Source: Streptomyces brasiliensis
Lineage (GTDB): Bacteria; Actinomycetota; Actinomycetes; Streptomycetales; Streptomycetaceae
Length of the DNA: 64,000 nucleotides
Direction of reading: 5' to 3'
NCBI RefSeq assembly: GCF_014647875.1
Contig: NZ_BMQA01000001.1
Coordinates: 558,001-622,000 of the forward strand
The notes below the pieces were generated by a model, which saw only the letters and a list, made by a program, of their open reading frames with translations, did no database searches and had not been told where the DNA came from. Positions 1 through 11,177 of the stretch are shown one piece after another (the stretch's first letter is position 1; every line of letters begins with the position of its first letter). Position numbers and translations under genes: made by a program.

Positions 1-876
<876 letters not shown>

Positions 877-888
877 CGCTCACCGCAC

Positions 889-920
889 GGCGCCCCCGGA
901 CCACGCGGTCCGGGGGCGCC
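889..920 (+). terminator. Rho-independent-type hairpin after katG
   Basis: A perfect 14-bp inverted repeat (GGCGCCCCCGGACC / GGTCCGGGGGCGCC) with a 4-base loop starts 12 bases after the katG stop. There is no U-tract, as is usual in Streptomyces. It probably also ends transcription of the convergent TetR gene. Confidence 0.85.
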
Positions 921-953
921 GCTCCATGTCCGCCCCTTTTGCCCACAGGCCGG

Positions 954-1526
954 TCACTTCACCCCCCGCCGCGTCCAGCAGCGCCCCCCGCCGTCGCCCT
1001 CGTCAGCCCGTCGTCCAGCCGTTCCGCCCCGGACCCGGCGCGGGCGCTCGCGCCGTCGTAGACCAGCATCAGCCGGCGGGCCGGCAGATCCGGGTCCGCG
1101 GCGCCGCCCCGCTCCGCCTGGGTGCGGAACGTCGACTCCATGCGCTGCTTCACCGTACGGGCGACCGCGCTCGCCGGATGGTCGAGGTCCTTCAGCTCGA
1201 CGAGCACGGCCAGATACGGGCAGCCCCGGTACGAAGGCGCCTGCGAGACCTGCTCGAGCCGCTCGAAGACGTGCGTGATCCGTTCGCGCGGCGTCATACC
1301 CTCCGGATCGGCCGGCGCGAACTCGGCCTCGATCGACGGCCGTTGCTTCTCCGGACTCGCGGCCGGCACCTCGCCCTTGCTCTCGAAGAGCCGGTACGTC
1401 GACGCTTCGGCACACCCGCCGTACGGCACAGCGCCCCGACGCCGATCGAGACGCCGTCGCGGTAGAACAGCTCAGCGGCGGCGTCGAGCAGCCGGTCCGG
1501 GGGGACGCCTTGTCCATGGGGGCCAT
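954..1526 (-). pseudogene. TetR/AcrR-family regulator, frameshifted
   Basis: Three frames must be joined to read a TetR repressor. The helix-turn-helix part reads DRLLDAAAELFYRDGVSIG and VGALCRTAGVPKR, then shifts near 1400-1406 into STYRLFESK. A second shift lies in the C6 run near 1500, between the start MAPMDKASP and DRLLDAAA. A third appears near the C-terminus in a run of G. The remaining core (ITHVFERLEQVSQAPSYRGC, LVELKDLDHPASAVA) is a normal TetR ligand domain. Shifts in base runs can be sequencing errors, so the gene may be intact in reality. A palindrome at 1561-1570 is a plausible operator. Confidence 0.7.
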
Positions 1527-1560
1527 ACCGCCGAGGGCACCGTCCGACGGGCGAGGGAAA

Positions 1561-1570
1561 ACCGATCGGT
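1561..1570. promoter_or_regulatory. Candidate TetR operator
   Basis: Perfect palindrome ACCGATCGGT about 35 bases upstream of the TetR start, in context TAGACCGATCGGTTTT on the minus strand. AT-flanked ACCGATCGGT-like sites are common autoregulatory operators of this regulator family; binding here is inferred. Confidence 0.45.
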
Positions 1571-1690
1571 CTACGCCCCGTACTCCGCGGACACGCACAG
1601 TCGCGCTCCCAGGAACCCGCGTGACAGCGGCGCTGAACAAGCGCTTAGATAGGACCGGACGCCGATCCCCGACCCCGCCGGAGGCCCCCG

Positions 1691-2544
<854 letters not shown>

Positions 2545-2548
<4 letters not shown>

Positions 2549-3903
2549 GCACCCCGGCCGGTGTCACCGAGCGGCTGACCGGTCTGGTCGGGGCGCTGCG
2601 CGCGCACGGCGTCCGGGTAGGCACCGGGGAGACCGTCGACGCGGCCCGCGCGGTGGAGGCGCTCGGCCTCGCGGACCGGGAGCTGCTGCGCGAGGGGCTG
2701 GCCGCGACGCTGCTGCACGGCACCGGCCAGCGCGCGGTCTTCGACCCGGTCTTCGACCTGTACTTCCCGCGCGGTGTCGGCGCGCCCGACGGCGAGCCGG
2801 CGGACCGGGGCGATCTGCGGGACCGGCTCGCGGCGGCGCTGGCCGACGACGACCGGGCGGCGCTGGCCCGGCTGGCGGCGGAGGCGGTCGACGGGCTCGG
2901 CGGGTACGGGAGTTCACCGGAGTCGGACGGCTGGTCGTCGTACCAGACGCTCGACCGGCTGCGGCCGCAGACCCTGCTGGCCCGGGTGCGTGGAAGCGTC
3001 CAGGAGCGGGACGGGGGCGTGGGGTTCGCGGACCGGCTGCTGGACGACGAGATCCGGCGCCGTATCGAGGCCTTCCGCGGACTGGTGGCGACGGAGGCGC
3101 GGCGGCGGGTCGCCGAGCGGCGCGATCGGGACGAGATCGCGCGCCGGGCGGTGGCTCCGACCGCGGACCGGGTGGACTTCCTGTTCGCGAACCGGGCCCA
3201 ACTGGCCGAACTGCGCAGGACGGTCCAGCCGCTGGCCCGGAAGCTGGCCACCCGGCTCGCCGCGCGCCGCCGCCGTGCCGCGCGCGGCACGATCGACCTG
3301 CGGCGTACGCTGCGCGGCTCGCTGTCGACGGGCGGTGTGCCGCTGCGGCCTGTGCTGCGCCGACGCCGTCCCGTGCGGCCCGAACTGGTGCTGCTGTGCG
3401 ACGTGTCGGGCTCGGTGTCGGGGTTCTCGGACTTCACGATGCTGCTGGTGCAGGCGCTGCACGACCAGTTCAGCAAGGTGCGGGTGTTCGCCTTCGTCAA
3501 CCGGATCGACGAGGTGACCGCTCTTCTCGACCACGGGCGGGCCGATCCGGAGGGGCTGAGCGCCCGGATCCGGTCCGGGGCCACGCTCACCGGCTGGCAC
3601 GGAAGCAGCGACTACGGCGTGGCGCTGGGCGAGTTCGCGGAGCGGTACGGCGATGCGGTGGGCCCGCGCACGACCGTGTTCGTCCTGGGTGACGCCCGTA
3701 CCAACATGAGCGACCCCAACCTGCCCGCCGTTCGCCACATCGCGGAGCGCGCCCGTCGGGTCCACTGGCTGAATCCGGAGCAGCGCGCCCTGTGGGGCAC
3801 GGGCGACTCGGCGGCGCCCGTCTACGCGGAGCTGGTCGAGATGCGCGAGTGCCGCACCGCGCGGCAGCTCGGCGACCTGGTCGCGGGGCTGCTCCCGGTG
3901 TGA
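2545..3903 (+). CDS. VWA domain protein, CoxE-like
   Basis: 452 residues with a C-terminal von Willebrand A domain of the CoxE type. The MIDAS metal site is the DVSGS motif (LLCDVSGSVSG, around residue 284), followed by LLVQALHDQFSKVRVFAFV and GATLTGWHGSSDYG. The N-terminal half is Arg/Asp-rich and helical. Members of this family pair with MoxR ATPases in carbon monoxide dehydrogenase maturation and other metal-insertion systems; no such enzyme is visible here. The start GTG overlaps the stop of the MoxR gene by 4 bases. Confidence 0.88.
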
Positions 3904-3964
3904 CCGGCGGCGCGCCCGTGTGGTCGACTTGCCGTACATCCGCACGCACCCGAGGACGAACGAC

Positions 3965-4939
3965 ATGAGCGACTCGATCGTGGAACTGGCCACCTTCCCC
4001 ACCCCAGTGGAACCGGCGCCCCGGCTGGCCGCCGCGATCGGGCTCGGCCCGGACGACCTGTGGATCAAGCGCGACGACCTGACCGGTCTGGGTGGGGGCG
4101 GCAACAAGATCCGCAAGCTGGAGTGGACCGTCGGCGCTGCGCTCGCCGAGGGAGCCGACACGCTGGTCACCACGGGTGCCCCGCAGAGCAACCACGCACG
4201 GCTGACGGCGGCCGCGGCGGCCCGCGCGGGCCTGGAGGCCGTGCTGGTGCTGCGCGGTTCGCCGGGCGCCTCGCGGTCCGGGAACCTGGCCCTGGACGGG
4301 TTGTTCGGGGCGCGGCTGGCCTGGGCGGGCGACGTGGACCAGACCGGCCTCGACGCGGCGGCGGCCGAGGTCTGCGAACGGCTGCGCGAGGGCGGGGCCC
4401 GGCCTGCGCTCATCCCCTTCGGCGGGTCGAGCACGCTCGGGGCGCGCGGCTATGTGCGCTGCGGCGAGGAGCTGCGCGCGCAGGTGCCGGACCTGCGGAC
4501 GGCGGTGGTGGCGCTCGGCTCGGGCGGGACCGCGGCGGGGCTGGTCGCCTCGCTGGGGTCGGCGGCGGTGCTGGGCGTCGACGTGGGCGCGCTGGCCGAT
4601 CCGGCGGATGCCGTCGTACGGTTCGCGGCACCGCTCACAAGTGCGGCGCTCGCCCCGGACCGGCTGCGGGTGCGGCGCGACCAGGTGGGCGCCGGGTATG
4701 CGGCGCTGACCGAGCCGGTGCGCGGCGCACTGCGGCTGGCGGCCCGCACCGAGGGCCTGGTCCTCGACCCCACCTACACGGGCCGGGCGATGGCCGGCCT
4801 GATCGCGGCCGTCCGGGACGGGGACGTCCGGCCGGGCGAGCGGACGGTGTTCGTGCACACCGGCGGGCTGCCCGGCCTGTTCGGGCACACGGAGGCCGTG
4901 GCGTACGCCGAGGAGGGTGCCACCGCGTACGAAGGCTGA
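3965..4939 (+). CDS. PLP-dependent ACC deaminase / D-cysteine desulfhydrase family enzyme
   Basis: 324 residues of fold-type II PLP enzyme. The motif GGGGNKIRKLEW near residue 44 carries the PLP lysine (family GGNKxRKLE), QSNHARL follows near 79, and a glycine-rich phosphate cup GSGGTAAGL is near 185. The family includes D-cysteine desulfhydrase (D-Cys to pyruvate, H2S and ammonia) and 1-aminocyclopropane-1-carboxylate deaminase, and sequence reading alone does not decide between them. I chose the ATG at 3965 over an upstream in-frame GTG at 3920 because homologues start close to the TFPTPVEPAPRL segment. Confidence 0.85.
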   Translation: MSDSIVELATFPTPVEPAPRLAAAIGLGPDDLWIKRDDLTGLGGGGNKIRKLEWTVGAALAEGADTLVTTGAPQSNHARLTAAAAARAGLEAVLVLRGSPGASRSGNLALDGLFGARLAWAGDVDQTGLDAAAAEVCERLREGGARPALIPFGGSSTLGARGYVRCGEELRAQVPDLRTAVVALGSGGTAAGLVASLGSAAVLGVDVGALADPADAVVRFAAPLTSAALAPDRLRVRRDQVGAGYAALTEPVRGALRLAARTEGLVLDPTYTGRAMAGLIAAVRDGDVRPGERTVFVHTGGLPGLFGHTEAVAYAEEGATAYEG

Positions 4940-5057
4940 CGGCGCCCGACCGGTCACCGCCAAGTCGCCGCTCCTTCCCCAGGATTACGGCGCCTCCCCG
5001 ATGTCCGTCCGCCGTGTTCGGCCCTACTCTGCCGGTACGCCGCTGGGGGGACGGCCC

Positions 5058-6031
5058 ATGAAGGCAGTGGTGCAGGACCGGTACGGCCCGCCGGACGTGC
5101 TCGAACTGCGGGACGTGGACAGGCCGGTGCCCACCGACGACCAGGTGCTGGTGCGGATCCGGGCGGCCGGGGTCAACGCCTACGACTGGCATCTCATGCG
5201 TGGCGACCCGTACGTGGCCCGGCTGGCGCTGGGTCTCCGCGCACCCAAGGCCCGTGTCCGAGGGCGGGACTTCGCGGGCGAGGTGGTGTCCGTGGGGCGG
5301 AACGTGCCCGAACTCCGGCCGGGCGACGAGGTGTTCGGTGAGGTCGACGGCACGTTCGCGGAGTACGTCTGCGTCCCGGACGCCTCCGTGGAGCGCAAGC
5401 CCGCCGATCTGACCTTCGAGCAGGCCGCTGCCCTGCCGCTGGCCGGGAACACGGCGCTGCGCGGGCTGCGCGACACCGCGGGCGTGCGCAAGGGGCAGCA
5501 TGTGCTCGTCAACAGCGCCTCGGGCGGCGTCGGCACCTTCGCCGTGCAGATCGCCAAGGGGCTCGGCGCCGTGGTGACCGGTGTGTGCAGCGCGCGCAAC
5601 GCCGAGCTGGTCCGCTCGCTCGGCGCGGACCACGTCGTCGACTACGCGCGGGAGGACTTCACGCGCTCCGGGCGGCGGTACGACGTCGTCCTCGACCTCG
5701 TCGGAACCCGCGGGATCACCGCACTGCGGCGTGCCCTGACACCGGCCGGGACGCTCGTCCTGGCGGGCGGTGGCGCCCCGGGCCGGTTCGTCGGGGCGGC
5801 AGCGCTCACACTCAAGGGCGTCATCCTCTCGCCCCCTTCGTCCGGCAGCGCCTGCTCCCGCTCGTCGGGCCCGCCCCGAGCAAGGAGGTCCTGGTGGCGC
5901 TGCGGGAGCTGGCCGAGTCCGGGAAGCTCACCCCGGTGATCGACCGGACGTACCCGCTCGCCGAGGCGTCCGAGGCCGTCCGGTATCTGGAGGTCGAGCA
6001 CGCGCGCGGGAAGGTCGTCGTCACGGTGTGA
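5058..6031 (+). pseudogene. Zinc-independent NAD(P)H:quinone oxidoreductase-like alcohol dehydrogenase, frameshifted
   Basis: MDR-superfamily enzyme: N-terminal GroES-like domain (MKAVVQDRYGPPDVLELRDV, RGRDFAGEVVSVG, GDEVFGEVDGTFAEYV) and a Rossmann domain with NSASGGVGTFAVQIAKGLGA. No structural or catalytic zinc ligands are visible, which fits the quinone-oxidoreductase branch. At the C5 run 5832-5836 the frame breaks: VILSP is followed in another frame by PFVRQRLLPLVGPAPSKE and continues to the normal C-terminus at 6031. One base appears to be missing; a sixth C would restore about 324 residues. It may be a sequencing error rather than a dead gene. Confidence 0.75.
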
Positions 6032-6053
6032 CGAGGTCGACCGGGCCTGCGAA

Positions 6054-6082
6054 TGCCCCGCGGTGACGCGCGCCGCGGGGCA
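6054..6082. terminator. Bidirectional hairpin between convergent genes
   Basis: Inverted repeat TGCCCCGCGG / CCGCGGGGCA with a 9-base loop lies between the stops of the rightward alcohol dehydrogenase and the leftward cupin gene, so it can serve both. Confidence 0.7.
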
Positions 6083-6115
6083 CTCCTCGTCCTCGGTCGG
6101 GCTGTCGCCGTGTCG

Positions 6116-6481
6116 CTATGTTCCCTGCGCCTTCGCATAGTCCTGGGCCATGCCGCCCGCGAAGTCGTACAGCACCACCTGCTCGTCGCCCACGACCCAG
6201 GCGTCGTGCCCGGGCGGGAGCACGAAGACGTCACCGGGGCCGATCTCGCCCTCACCGCCGTCGTCCATGCGCAGATGCATACGGCCCTGCACCACGAAGC
6301 CGTTGTGGTGGACCAGGCAGCTCTCGGTGCCCGCGAGCGGCGCCACGGACTCCGACCAGCGCCAGCCGGGCTCGAAGGTGGCCACGGCGAAGTCGAGCCC
6401 GGTCAGGTGGACGGCTTCGAGATGGCCGCGGGGGAAGTCGCGCCGTTCGTCCGGCTTGTCGACCGTCTTCACTTCCAGCAT
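6116..6481 (-). CDS. Cupin-domain protein
   Basis: 121 residues forming a single small cupin barrel. Visible landmarks are WRWSESVAPLAGTESC, then HHNGFVVQGRMHLRMDDGGE and GPGDVFVLPPGHDAWVVGDE, the two cupin motifs. The two His in HHNG and the later PPGHD match metal-binding positions loosely. Such stand-alone cupins range from isomerases to ligand-binding proteins; no function is assigned here. It is convergent with the alcohol dehydrogenase gene. Confidence 0.75.
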   Translation of the reverse strand: MLEVKTVDKPDERRDFPRGHLEAVHLTGLDFAVATFEPGWRWSESVAPLAGTESCLVHHNGFVVQGRMHLRMDDGGEGEIGPGDVFVLPPGHDAWVVGDEQVVLYDFAGGMAQDYAKAQGT

Positions 6482-6684
6482 GACGGTGTCCTCCCTTCCG
6501 GCCGCTCAGCACGGCCGGGGCCGGTCTCCGTCTCCCGGCGACCTCGGGCGGCACCGGCGCTCCGGCGGCGACCGCACCCCACCGTTCCATCGTCTGCCCG
6601 CCGGTTCGGCGCCGCCAATCAGGTGAACCCGGCCGGATCGCGAGCGCGCCACGGCCGTCCGGGGCTTCGCACGGCGGTATCGGC

Positions 6685-8547
6685 ATGCCCATGCCTTTCC
6701 CGCACCCCCGTCCGTCCGCGCGCCTGCCGCGCCGCACGGCGATCCCCTCCCCCGGCCTCCCGGCCCCGCTCACCCGACGCTCCCTGCTGCGCACCGCGGC
6801 CGGCGCGGCGGCCTCGCTCACCACGCTCGGTGGCCCGGCATCGGCACCGGCGTCCGCCGCGCCCGGTCCGCCCGACCTCTCCCTCGCCGAGGCCGTGCGC
6901 CAGGAGTTCCTCACCGCCTGGACCGCCTACCGGCGACTGGCCTGGGGCCGGGACGAACTGCGTCCGGTGAGCGGCACCGGCTCGGACTTCTTCATCGACG
7001 GGGTCTCACTGGGGCTGACCGTCGTGGAGTCGCTGGACACGCTGTACCTGATGGAGCTGGACGGCGAACTGGACGCCGCCATCGGCTGGATCGAGGACCG
7101 GCTGGACTTCGACCGCGACGCGAGCGTGCAGGTCTTCGAGACGATCATCCGGCTGGTCGGCGGACTGCTCTCCGGCCACCACTGCACCGGCGAGGCCGTC
7201 CTGCTGGCCAAGGCGCGCGACCTCGCCGACCGGCTGCTGCCCGCCTTCACGTCCTCGCCGACGGGCGCGCCGTACCGGTACGTCAACCTGCGCACGGGTA
7301 CGGTCCACGGCAGCCGGGTGCCGCTCGCCGAGATCGGCAGCAACATCACCGAACTGGGCCTGCTCACCCGACTCACCGGTGACCAGCGGTACTTCGACGC
7401 GGCGAGGAGAGCGCTGAAGGCACCGTACGACCGGCGCTCGGCGCTGGATCTGGTCGGGACGACGCTCGACGTCGAGACCGGTGGCTGGACCGACCCGACC
7501 GCCCGGGTCGATCCGCCCGTGGACTCGTACTTCGAGTACCTGTGGGACGCGTACCAGTTCCTCGGCGACAACGAGATCCAGCGGCGGTACCGTACGTTGA
7601 CCTCCGGAGTGCTGCGGCATCTCGCCGAGACCCACGACAGGCGGCTGTGGTTCAGGTCGGCGCACATGGACACGGGTGCGGTGACCGGCCGCAGACAGTC
7701 CGAACTCACCGCGTTCTACGCGGGGTTGCTCGCGCAGGGCGGGAACCTGAGCGAGGGCGAGTCGTACCACGCCTCCTGGGCGGCGGCGCTCGGGCGCTTC
7801 AGGCTGCCGCCGGAGCGGATCGACTACGTGACCCTGACCGCGGCGAGCACCGAGTACCGGCTCCGGCCGGAGTACGCGGACTCGGCGCTGTTCCTGTGGC
7901 TGCTGACCGGCAAGGAGGTCTACCGGGAGCGCGCCAGGTGGCTGTGGGACGCGCAGCAGAAGCACTGCAAGGTGGCGAACGGCTGCACCGTCGTGAAGGA
8001 CATGACGACGAGCCCGACGACCAAGGGCGACCTCACGCCCGGCTACTGGTTCTCCGAGAACATGAAGTACTTCTACCTGCTGTGGTCGGGCACCCCGCGT
8101 TTCGACTACGCCGTCAACTACCTCACCACGGAAGGCAATGTGCTGCGCGGCGCCGAACGGGCGGCGGCGCCGGCGCCCAGCGGCACGTTCCGGCTGTTCA
8201 ACCGGGCGACAGGCCTCGCGCTGGACGCGCACGGTGACACGGTGATCGCCCGCTCCCCGCGCGCCGGGGCCGAGCAGCGCTGGATCGCGACGACGTCGGG
8301 CGGCCGTACCCGGCTGACCGACCTCGCCTTCGGCAAGCTGCTCGAGGCCGCGGCGGACGGCACCGCGACCCAGGGCGCGCACGACGGCACCCCCGTCCAG
8401 CAGTGGACCGTGCGACCGGCCGGCGACGGCCATCACCGCCTGGTCAACTGCGACAGCGGCAAGGCCCTCGAGCTTGCCGGCGCGGCGGTGGTGCAGCGGG
8501 CCCTGAGCGACACGCGTGCCCAGGAGTGGAGGTGGGAGCGGGTGTGA
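6685..8547 (+). CDS. Secreted GH47 alpha-mannosidase-like enzyme with ricin-type lectin tail
   Basis: 620 residues. The N-terminus has a twin-arginine style leader (TRRSLLRTAAGAAASL near 31-46), so export folded through Tat is likely. Residues about 70-490 are a glycoside hydrolase 47 (alpha-1,2-mannosidase) barrel: GLTVVESLDTLYLMELDG, GSNITELGLLTRLTGD, PPVDSYFEYLWDAYQFLG, RLRPEYADSALFLW and TPGYWFSENMKYFYLLW are the conserved helices with acidic catalytic residues. Residues about 500-620 resemble a ricin-B-type beta-trefoil with repeated QQW/EQRW motifs, which would bind glycans. GH47 is mainly known from eukaryotic N-glycan trimming; a secreted bacterial form probably degrades fungal or plant mannans or glycoproteins. 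The gene is monocistronic. Confidence 0.85.
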   Translation: MPMPFPHPRPSARLPRRTAIPSPGLPAPLTRRSLLRTAAGAAASLTTLGGPASAPASAAPGPPDLSLAEAVRQEFLTAWTAYRRLAWGRDELRPVSGTGSDFFIDGVSLGLTVVESLDTLYLMELDGELDAAIGWIEDRLDFDRDASVQVFETIIRLVGGLLSGHHCTGEAVLLAKARDLADRLLPAFTSSPTGAPYRYVNLRTGTVHGSRVPLAEIGSNITELGLLTRLTGDQRYFDAARRALKAPYDRRSALDLVGTTLDVETGGWTDPTARVDPPVDSYFEYLWDAYQFLGDNEIQRRYRTLTSGVLRHLAETHDRRLWFRSAHMDTGAVTGRRQSELTAFYAGLLAQGGNLSEGESYHASWAAALGRFRLPPERIDYVTLTAASTEYRLRPEYADSALFLWLLTGKEVYRERARWLWDAQQKHCKVANGCTVVKDMTTSPTTKGDLTPGYWFSENMKYFYLLWSGTPRFDYAVNYLTTEGNVLRGAERAAAPAPSGTFRLFNRATGLALDAHGDTVIARSPRAGAEQRWIATTSGGRTRLTDLAFGKLLEAAADGTATQGAHDGTPVQQWTVRPAGDGHHRLVNCDSGKALELAGAAVVQRALSDTRAQEWRWERV

Positions 8548-8624
8548 CGGCCCGGTGAACAGTGCGAACGCTTCTGATCAGTTGTGACATTGCCGCCGGG
8601 CACCTCCCGCCCGGCGGCCACAAT

Positions 8625-9252
8625 GTGCGCACGAACAATGGCTGGAAGCGACAACTCGACTCGCTGCACACGGGGTTGGCGCATCGCGACGACCCCGCCG
8701 GCTGGGTGGCGGAGGCCGATGCGGTGGATGCCTCGCTCCGCTGTCCGCACATCGCGCTGCGCGGTCCGGTCTTCGGCATGGCCGTGCAGGATCCCGCGGC
8801 CCGGACCCGGACCGGGTGGACGGCCTGTTCGCCGGGGCGACGAAGCTCTCCCTGCGCAGCTTCGCGTACGCCGGCGCCCGGTTCCCCGCCGAGGTGCGCG
8901 CGGACTCCGAGCGGGCGGTCGAGGCGCATCCCGACATCGTGCTGCTGCCCGTCGGGTTCGGGGTGGCCGAGCGCGACCGGGGCGGCCGGCTGCCGTGCGG
9001 GACACTCACGGCCACCCCGCACGACGCGCGCCGCCGCCTCTACGACGCGATGACGGAGGCATGGCCCACGCTCTACCGGTTCGACGACGCCCGCCGGGCC
9101 GCCTATGCGCGGACGGCCGAGGAGTTCCGGGCCGCCGACCGCGCCGACGGGGCTCGCGTGGGCGACGACGCCTTCCGGACCTGCCGTATCCAGCGGATGG
9201 TCCGCTCGGGCCCTGACGGGCCGGAACCGCCCAGGCCCTCGGACCACGACGA
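8625..9252 (+). pseudogene. DUF5954-family protein remnant
   Basis: Two pieces of a DUF5954-like Streptomyces protein lie in different frames. Piece one, from the GTG at 8625, reads KRQLDSLHTGLAHRDDP and PHIALRGPVFGMAVQDPAA. Piece two, from about 8816, reads LRSFAYAGARFPAEVRADSE, VLLPVGFGVAERDR and FRTCRIQRMVRSGPDGPEPP. From memory the family has roughly 90 more residues between these blocks, so an internal deletion plus shift is likely. The coding sense ends at SDHDEYG near 9252, where it runs into the tail of the convergent transporter. Function of the family is unknown. Confidence 0.65.
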
Positions 9253-9660
9253 GTACGGCATCGGCGACCGGCGCGCCGCTGTCCGCGGAGCGCACCGCGC
9301 CGGCCGGCCCGCTGGTGCCGCTGAGCAGCAGGTCGCTGGTCACCGGTTCGGTGCCGACCGCCGGCGTGGTCGCCTGCGGCCGGCAGCCGTCGGCGGAGGC
9401 GATGAGGACGTACGTCCCCTCCCCCGGCGCGGCGACGGCGCAGGAACCGTCCGCTCGGGCGAGCGACCGGCCCAACTGCCGTCCCTCCAGCGTGATCAGC
9501 GTGACGGCGGCAGCCTGTGCCGGCGCGCGCCCTCGGCGCCGCGCACATGTCCCGGCACGGCGATGCCGGCGTCGGCCGCGGCCGAGGCAACGGGCTCCGC
9601 GGCCTCCGCCACGACCGGCGCCGTCACCGACTCGGTGTGGGCGCGGGCGACTCCACCGCC
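9236..9660 (-). pseudogene. Broken C-terminal carboxypeptidase-regulatory-like tail of the DHA2 transporter
   Basis: Downstream of the transporter stop at 9624, other minus-strand frames continue the same protein: TESVTAPVVAEAAEPVASA, then after another shift near 9535 TLITLEGRQLGRSLARADGS, EGTYVLIASADG and PVTSDLLLSGTSGPAGAVRS. These are beta-sandwich repeats of the carboxypeptidase regulatory type that Streptomyces DHA2 transporters of this kind carry. The repeats stop abruptly at PVADAVLVVV near 9250. The tail is therefore frameshifted twice and cut short. Confidence 0.65.
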
Positions 9661-11108
9661 CCCGTGACGGACGCGGGCGCCGCCACCCGTCGGCGCGGGA
9701 TGAACGACGCGACCAGGAGCGCGATGACGGCCGCCCCGGAACCGACGCCCATGACCACCTTGAAGCCGTTCTCCGAGGGCAGCGCGACGGACCCGAACCT
9801 GGTGGTCAGCTGGGCCAGGATCACACCCGCGACCGCGCTCGCCGTCGACGTGCCGATGGACCGCATCAGGGTGTTGAGGCTGTTCGCCGCGGCCGTCTCG
9901 GACGGGTCCACGGCGCCCATGATGAGCGCGGGCATCGCACCGTAGGCGAAGCCGATGCCGGCGCCGATTACGCAGGACACGACGACGAGCTGCCAGACGG
10001 CGTCCATCAGCACGATGTTGAGGCCGTAGCCAGCGGCCACGATCACGGCACCGCACATCAGGGTGATCTTCGGGCCCCACGTCCGGGAGATGAAGGCGGA
10101 CACCGGTGCCATCGCCATCATCACCAGGCCCGCCGGCGCCATGACCAGACCGGCGTCGAGCAGGGACTGACCGAGGCCATAACCGGTCGCCTTGGGCAAC
10201 TGCAGGAGCTGCGGAAGCACCAGGGACATCGCGAACATGGAGAAGCCGAACGCGACCGAGGCAAGGTTGGTCACCAGCACCTGGCGGCGGGCGGTGGTGC
10301 GCAGGTCCACCAGCGGCTGCTTGGCGCGCAGTTCGTAGACGCCCCACACGAGCAGGACGACCACGGCGGCGGCGAACAGGCCGAGCGTCGTGCCGCTGCC
10401 CCAGCCCCAGTCGGCGCCCTTGGAGATCGCGAGGAGCAGACAGACGAGCCCCGCCGCCATGCCGAGGGCGCCCAGCAGGTCGAAGCGGCCGCCGGAGCGC
10501 ACCTTCGACTCGGGCACGAGCGCGAGGACGAACAGGGCGGCCACGGCGCCGAGCCCGGCCGAGGTCCAGAACAGCACGTGCCAGTCGAAGTGGTCGGCGA
10601 TGAGCGCGGCGGCGGGCAGGCCGAGGGCGCCGCCGACGCCGAGGGAAGCGCTCATCAGGGCGGTGGCGGAGCCGAGCCGTTCGGCGGGCAGTTCGTCGCG
10701 CATGATGCTGATGCCGAGCGGGATGACACCCGCCGCCATGCCCTGCAGCGCCCGTCCGACGATCATCGGGACGAGCGTGTCGCTCAGCGCGGCCGTGACC
10801 GATCCGGCGACCAGCATGGCGAGACTGGTCAGCAGGATCAGCCGCTTGCCGTACATGTCACCCAGCCGCCCCATGACGGGCGTGGCGACGGCGGCCGCGA
10901 GGAGGGTGGCGGTTACCGCCCAGGCCGCGTCCGACGCCGACGCGTGGAGCAGGCTCGGCAGTTCGGGAACGATCGGGATCACCAGGGTCTGCATGAGCGA
11001 GACCACGATCCCGCCGAAGGCCAGCACCGCGACGACGAGGTTCGTCCGCGGCGCGACGGACTCCCCTGCCTCCACCGCCTCCGCGGACCGGGGTTGTGCT
11101 TGGGACAT
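9624..11108 (-). CDS. MFS multidrug transporter, DHA2 (14-TM) family
   Basis: 494 residues with repeated hydrophobic helices typical of 14-span drug:proton antiporters. Landmarks are the N-terminal LAFGGIVVSLMQTLVIPIVP, motif A MGRLGDMYGKRLILL between helices 2 and 3, and motif C-like GVIPLGISIMRDELP. It would export hydrophobic compounds across the membrane. The membrane core appears complete, but the extra C-terminal domain found in related Streptomyces proteins is frameshifted and cut (see the tail feature), so function may persist without it. A palindrome 49 bases upstream suggests control by a local repressor that is no longer next to it. Confidence 0.85.
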   Translation of the reverse strand: MSQAQPRSAEAVEAGESVAPRTNLVVAVLAFGGIVVSLMQTLVIPIVPELPSLLHASASDAAWAVTATLLAAAVATPVMGRLGDMYGKRLILLTSLAMLVAGSVTAALSDTLVPMIVGRALQGMAAGVIPLGISIMRDELPAERLGSATALMSASLGVGGALGLPAAALIADHFDWHVLFWTSAGLGAVAALFVLALVPESKVRSGGRFDLLGALGMAAGLVCLLLAISKGADWGWGSGTTLGLFAAAVVVLLVWGVYELRAKQPLVDLRTTARRQVLVTNLASVAFGFSMFAMSLVLPQLLQLPKATGYGLGQSLLDAGLVMAPAGLVMMAMAPVSAFISRTWGPKITLMCGAVIVAAGYGLNIVLMDAVWQLVVVSCVIGAGIGFAYGAMPALIMGAVDPSETAAANSLNTLMRSIGTSTASAVAGVILAQLTTRFGSVALPSENGFKVVMGVGSGAAVIALLVASFIPRRRVAAPASVTGAVESPAPTPSR

Positions 11109-11156
11109 GGTCAGGCCTCCGTAGGGGCACTCGGATCTGCACGGTCCCTGAGAATG

Positions 11157-11177
11157 TAAGTCAAGTTGATTGACTTA
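11157..11177. promoter_or_regulatory. Palindromic operator upstream of the DHA2 transporter
   Basis: Perfect 8-5-8 inverted repeat TAAGTCAA-N5-TTGACTTA in an AT-rich patch, at the position of the transporter promoter. Sites of this AT-rich type are typical of MarR-family repressors. No regulator gene is adjacent; degenerate MarR genes lie about 10 kb away at 21458-22353. Confidence 0.6.

Noticed and set aside
9105..11159. Plus-strand open frame of 684 codons rich in Gly, Arg, His and Asp
   Set aside because: Antisense to the clear membrane protein of the DHA2 family; composition is that of a shadow frame.
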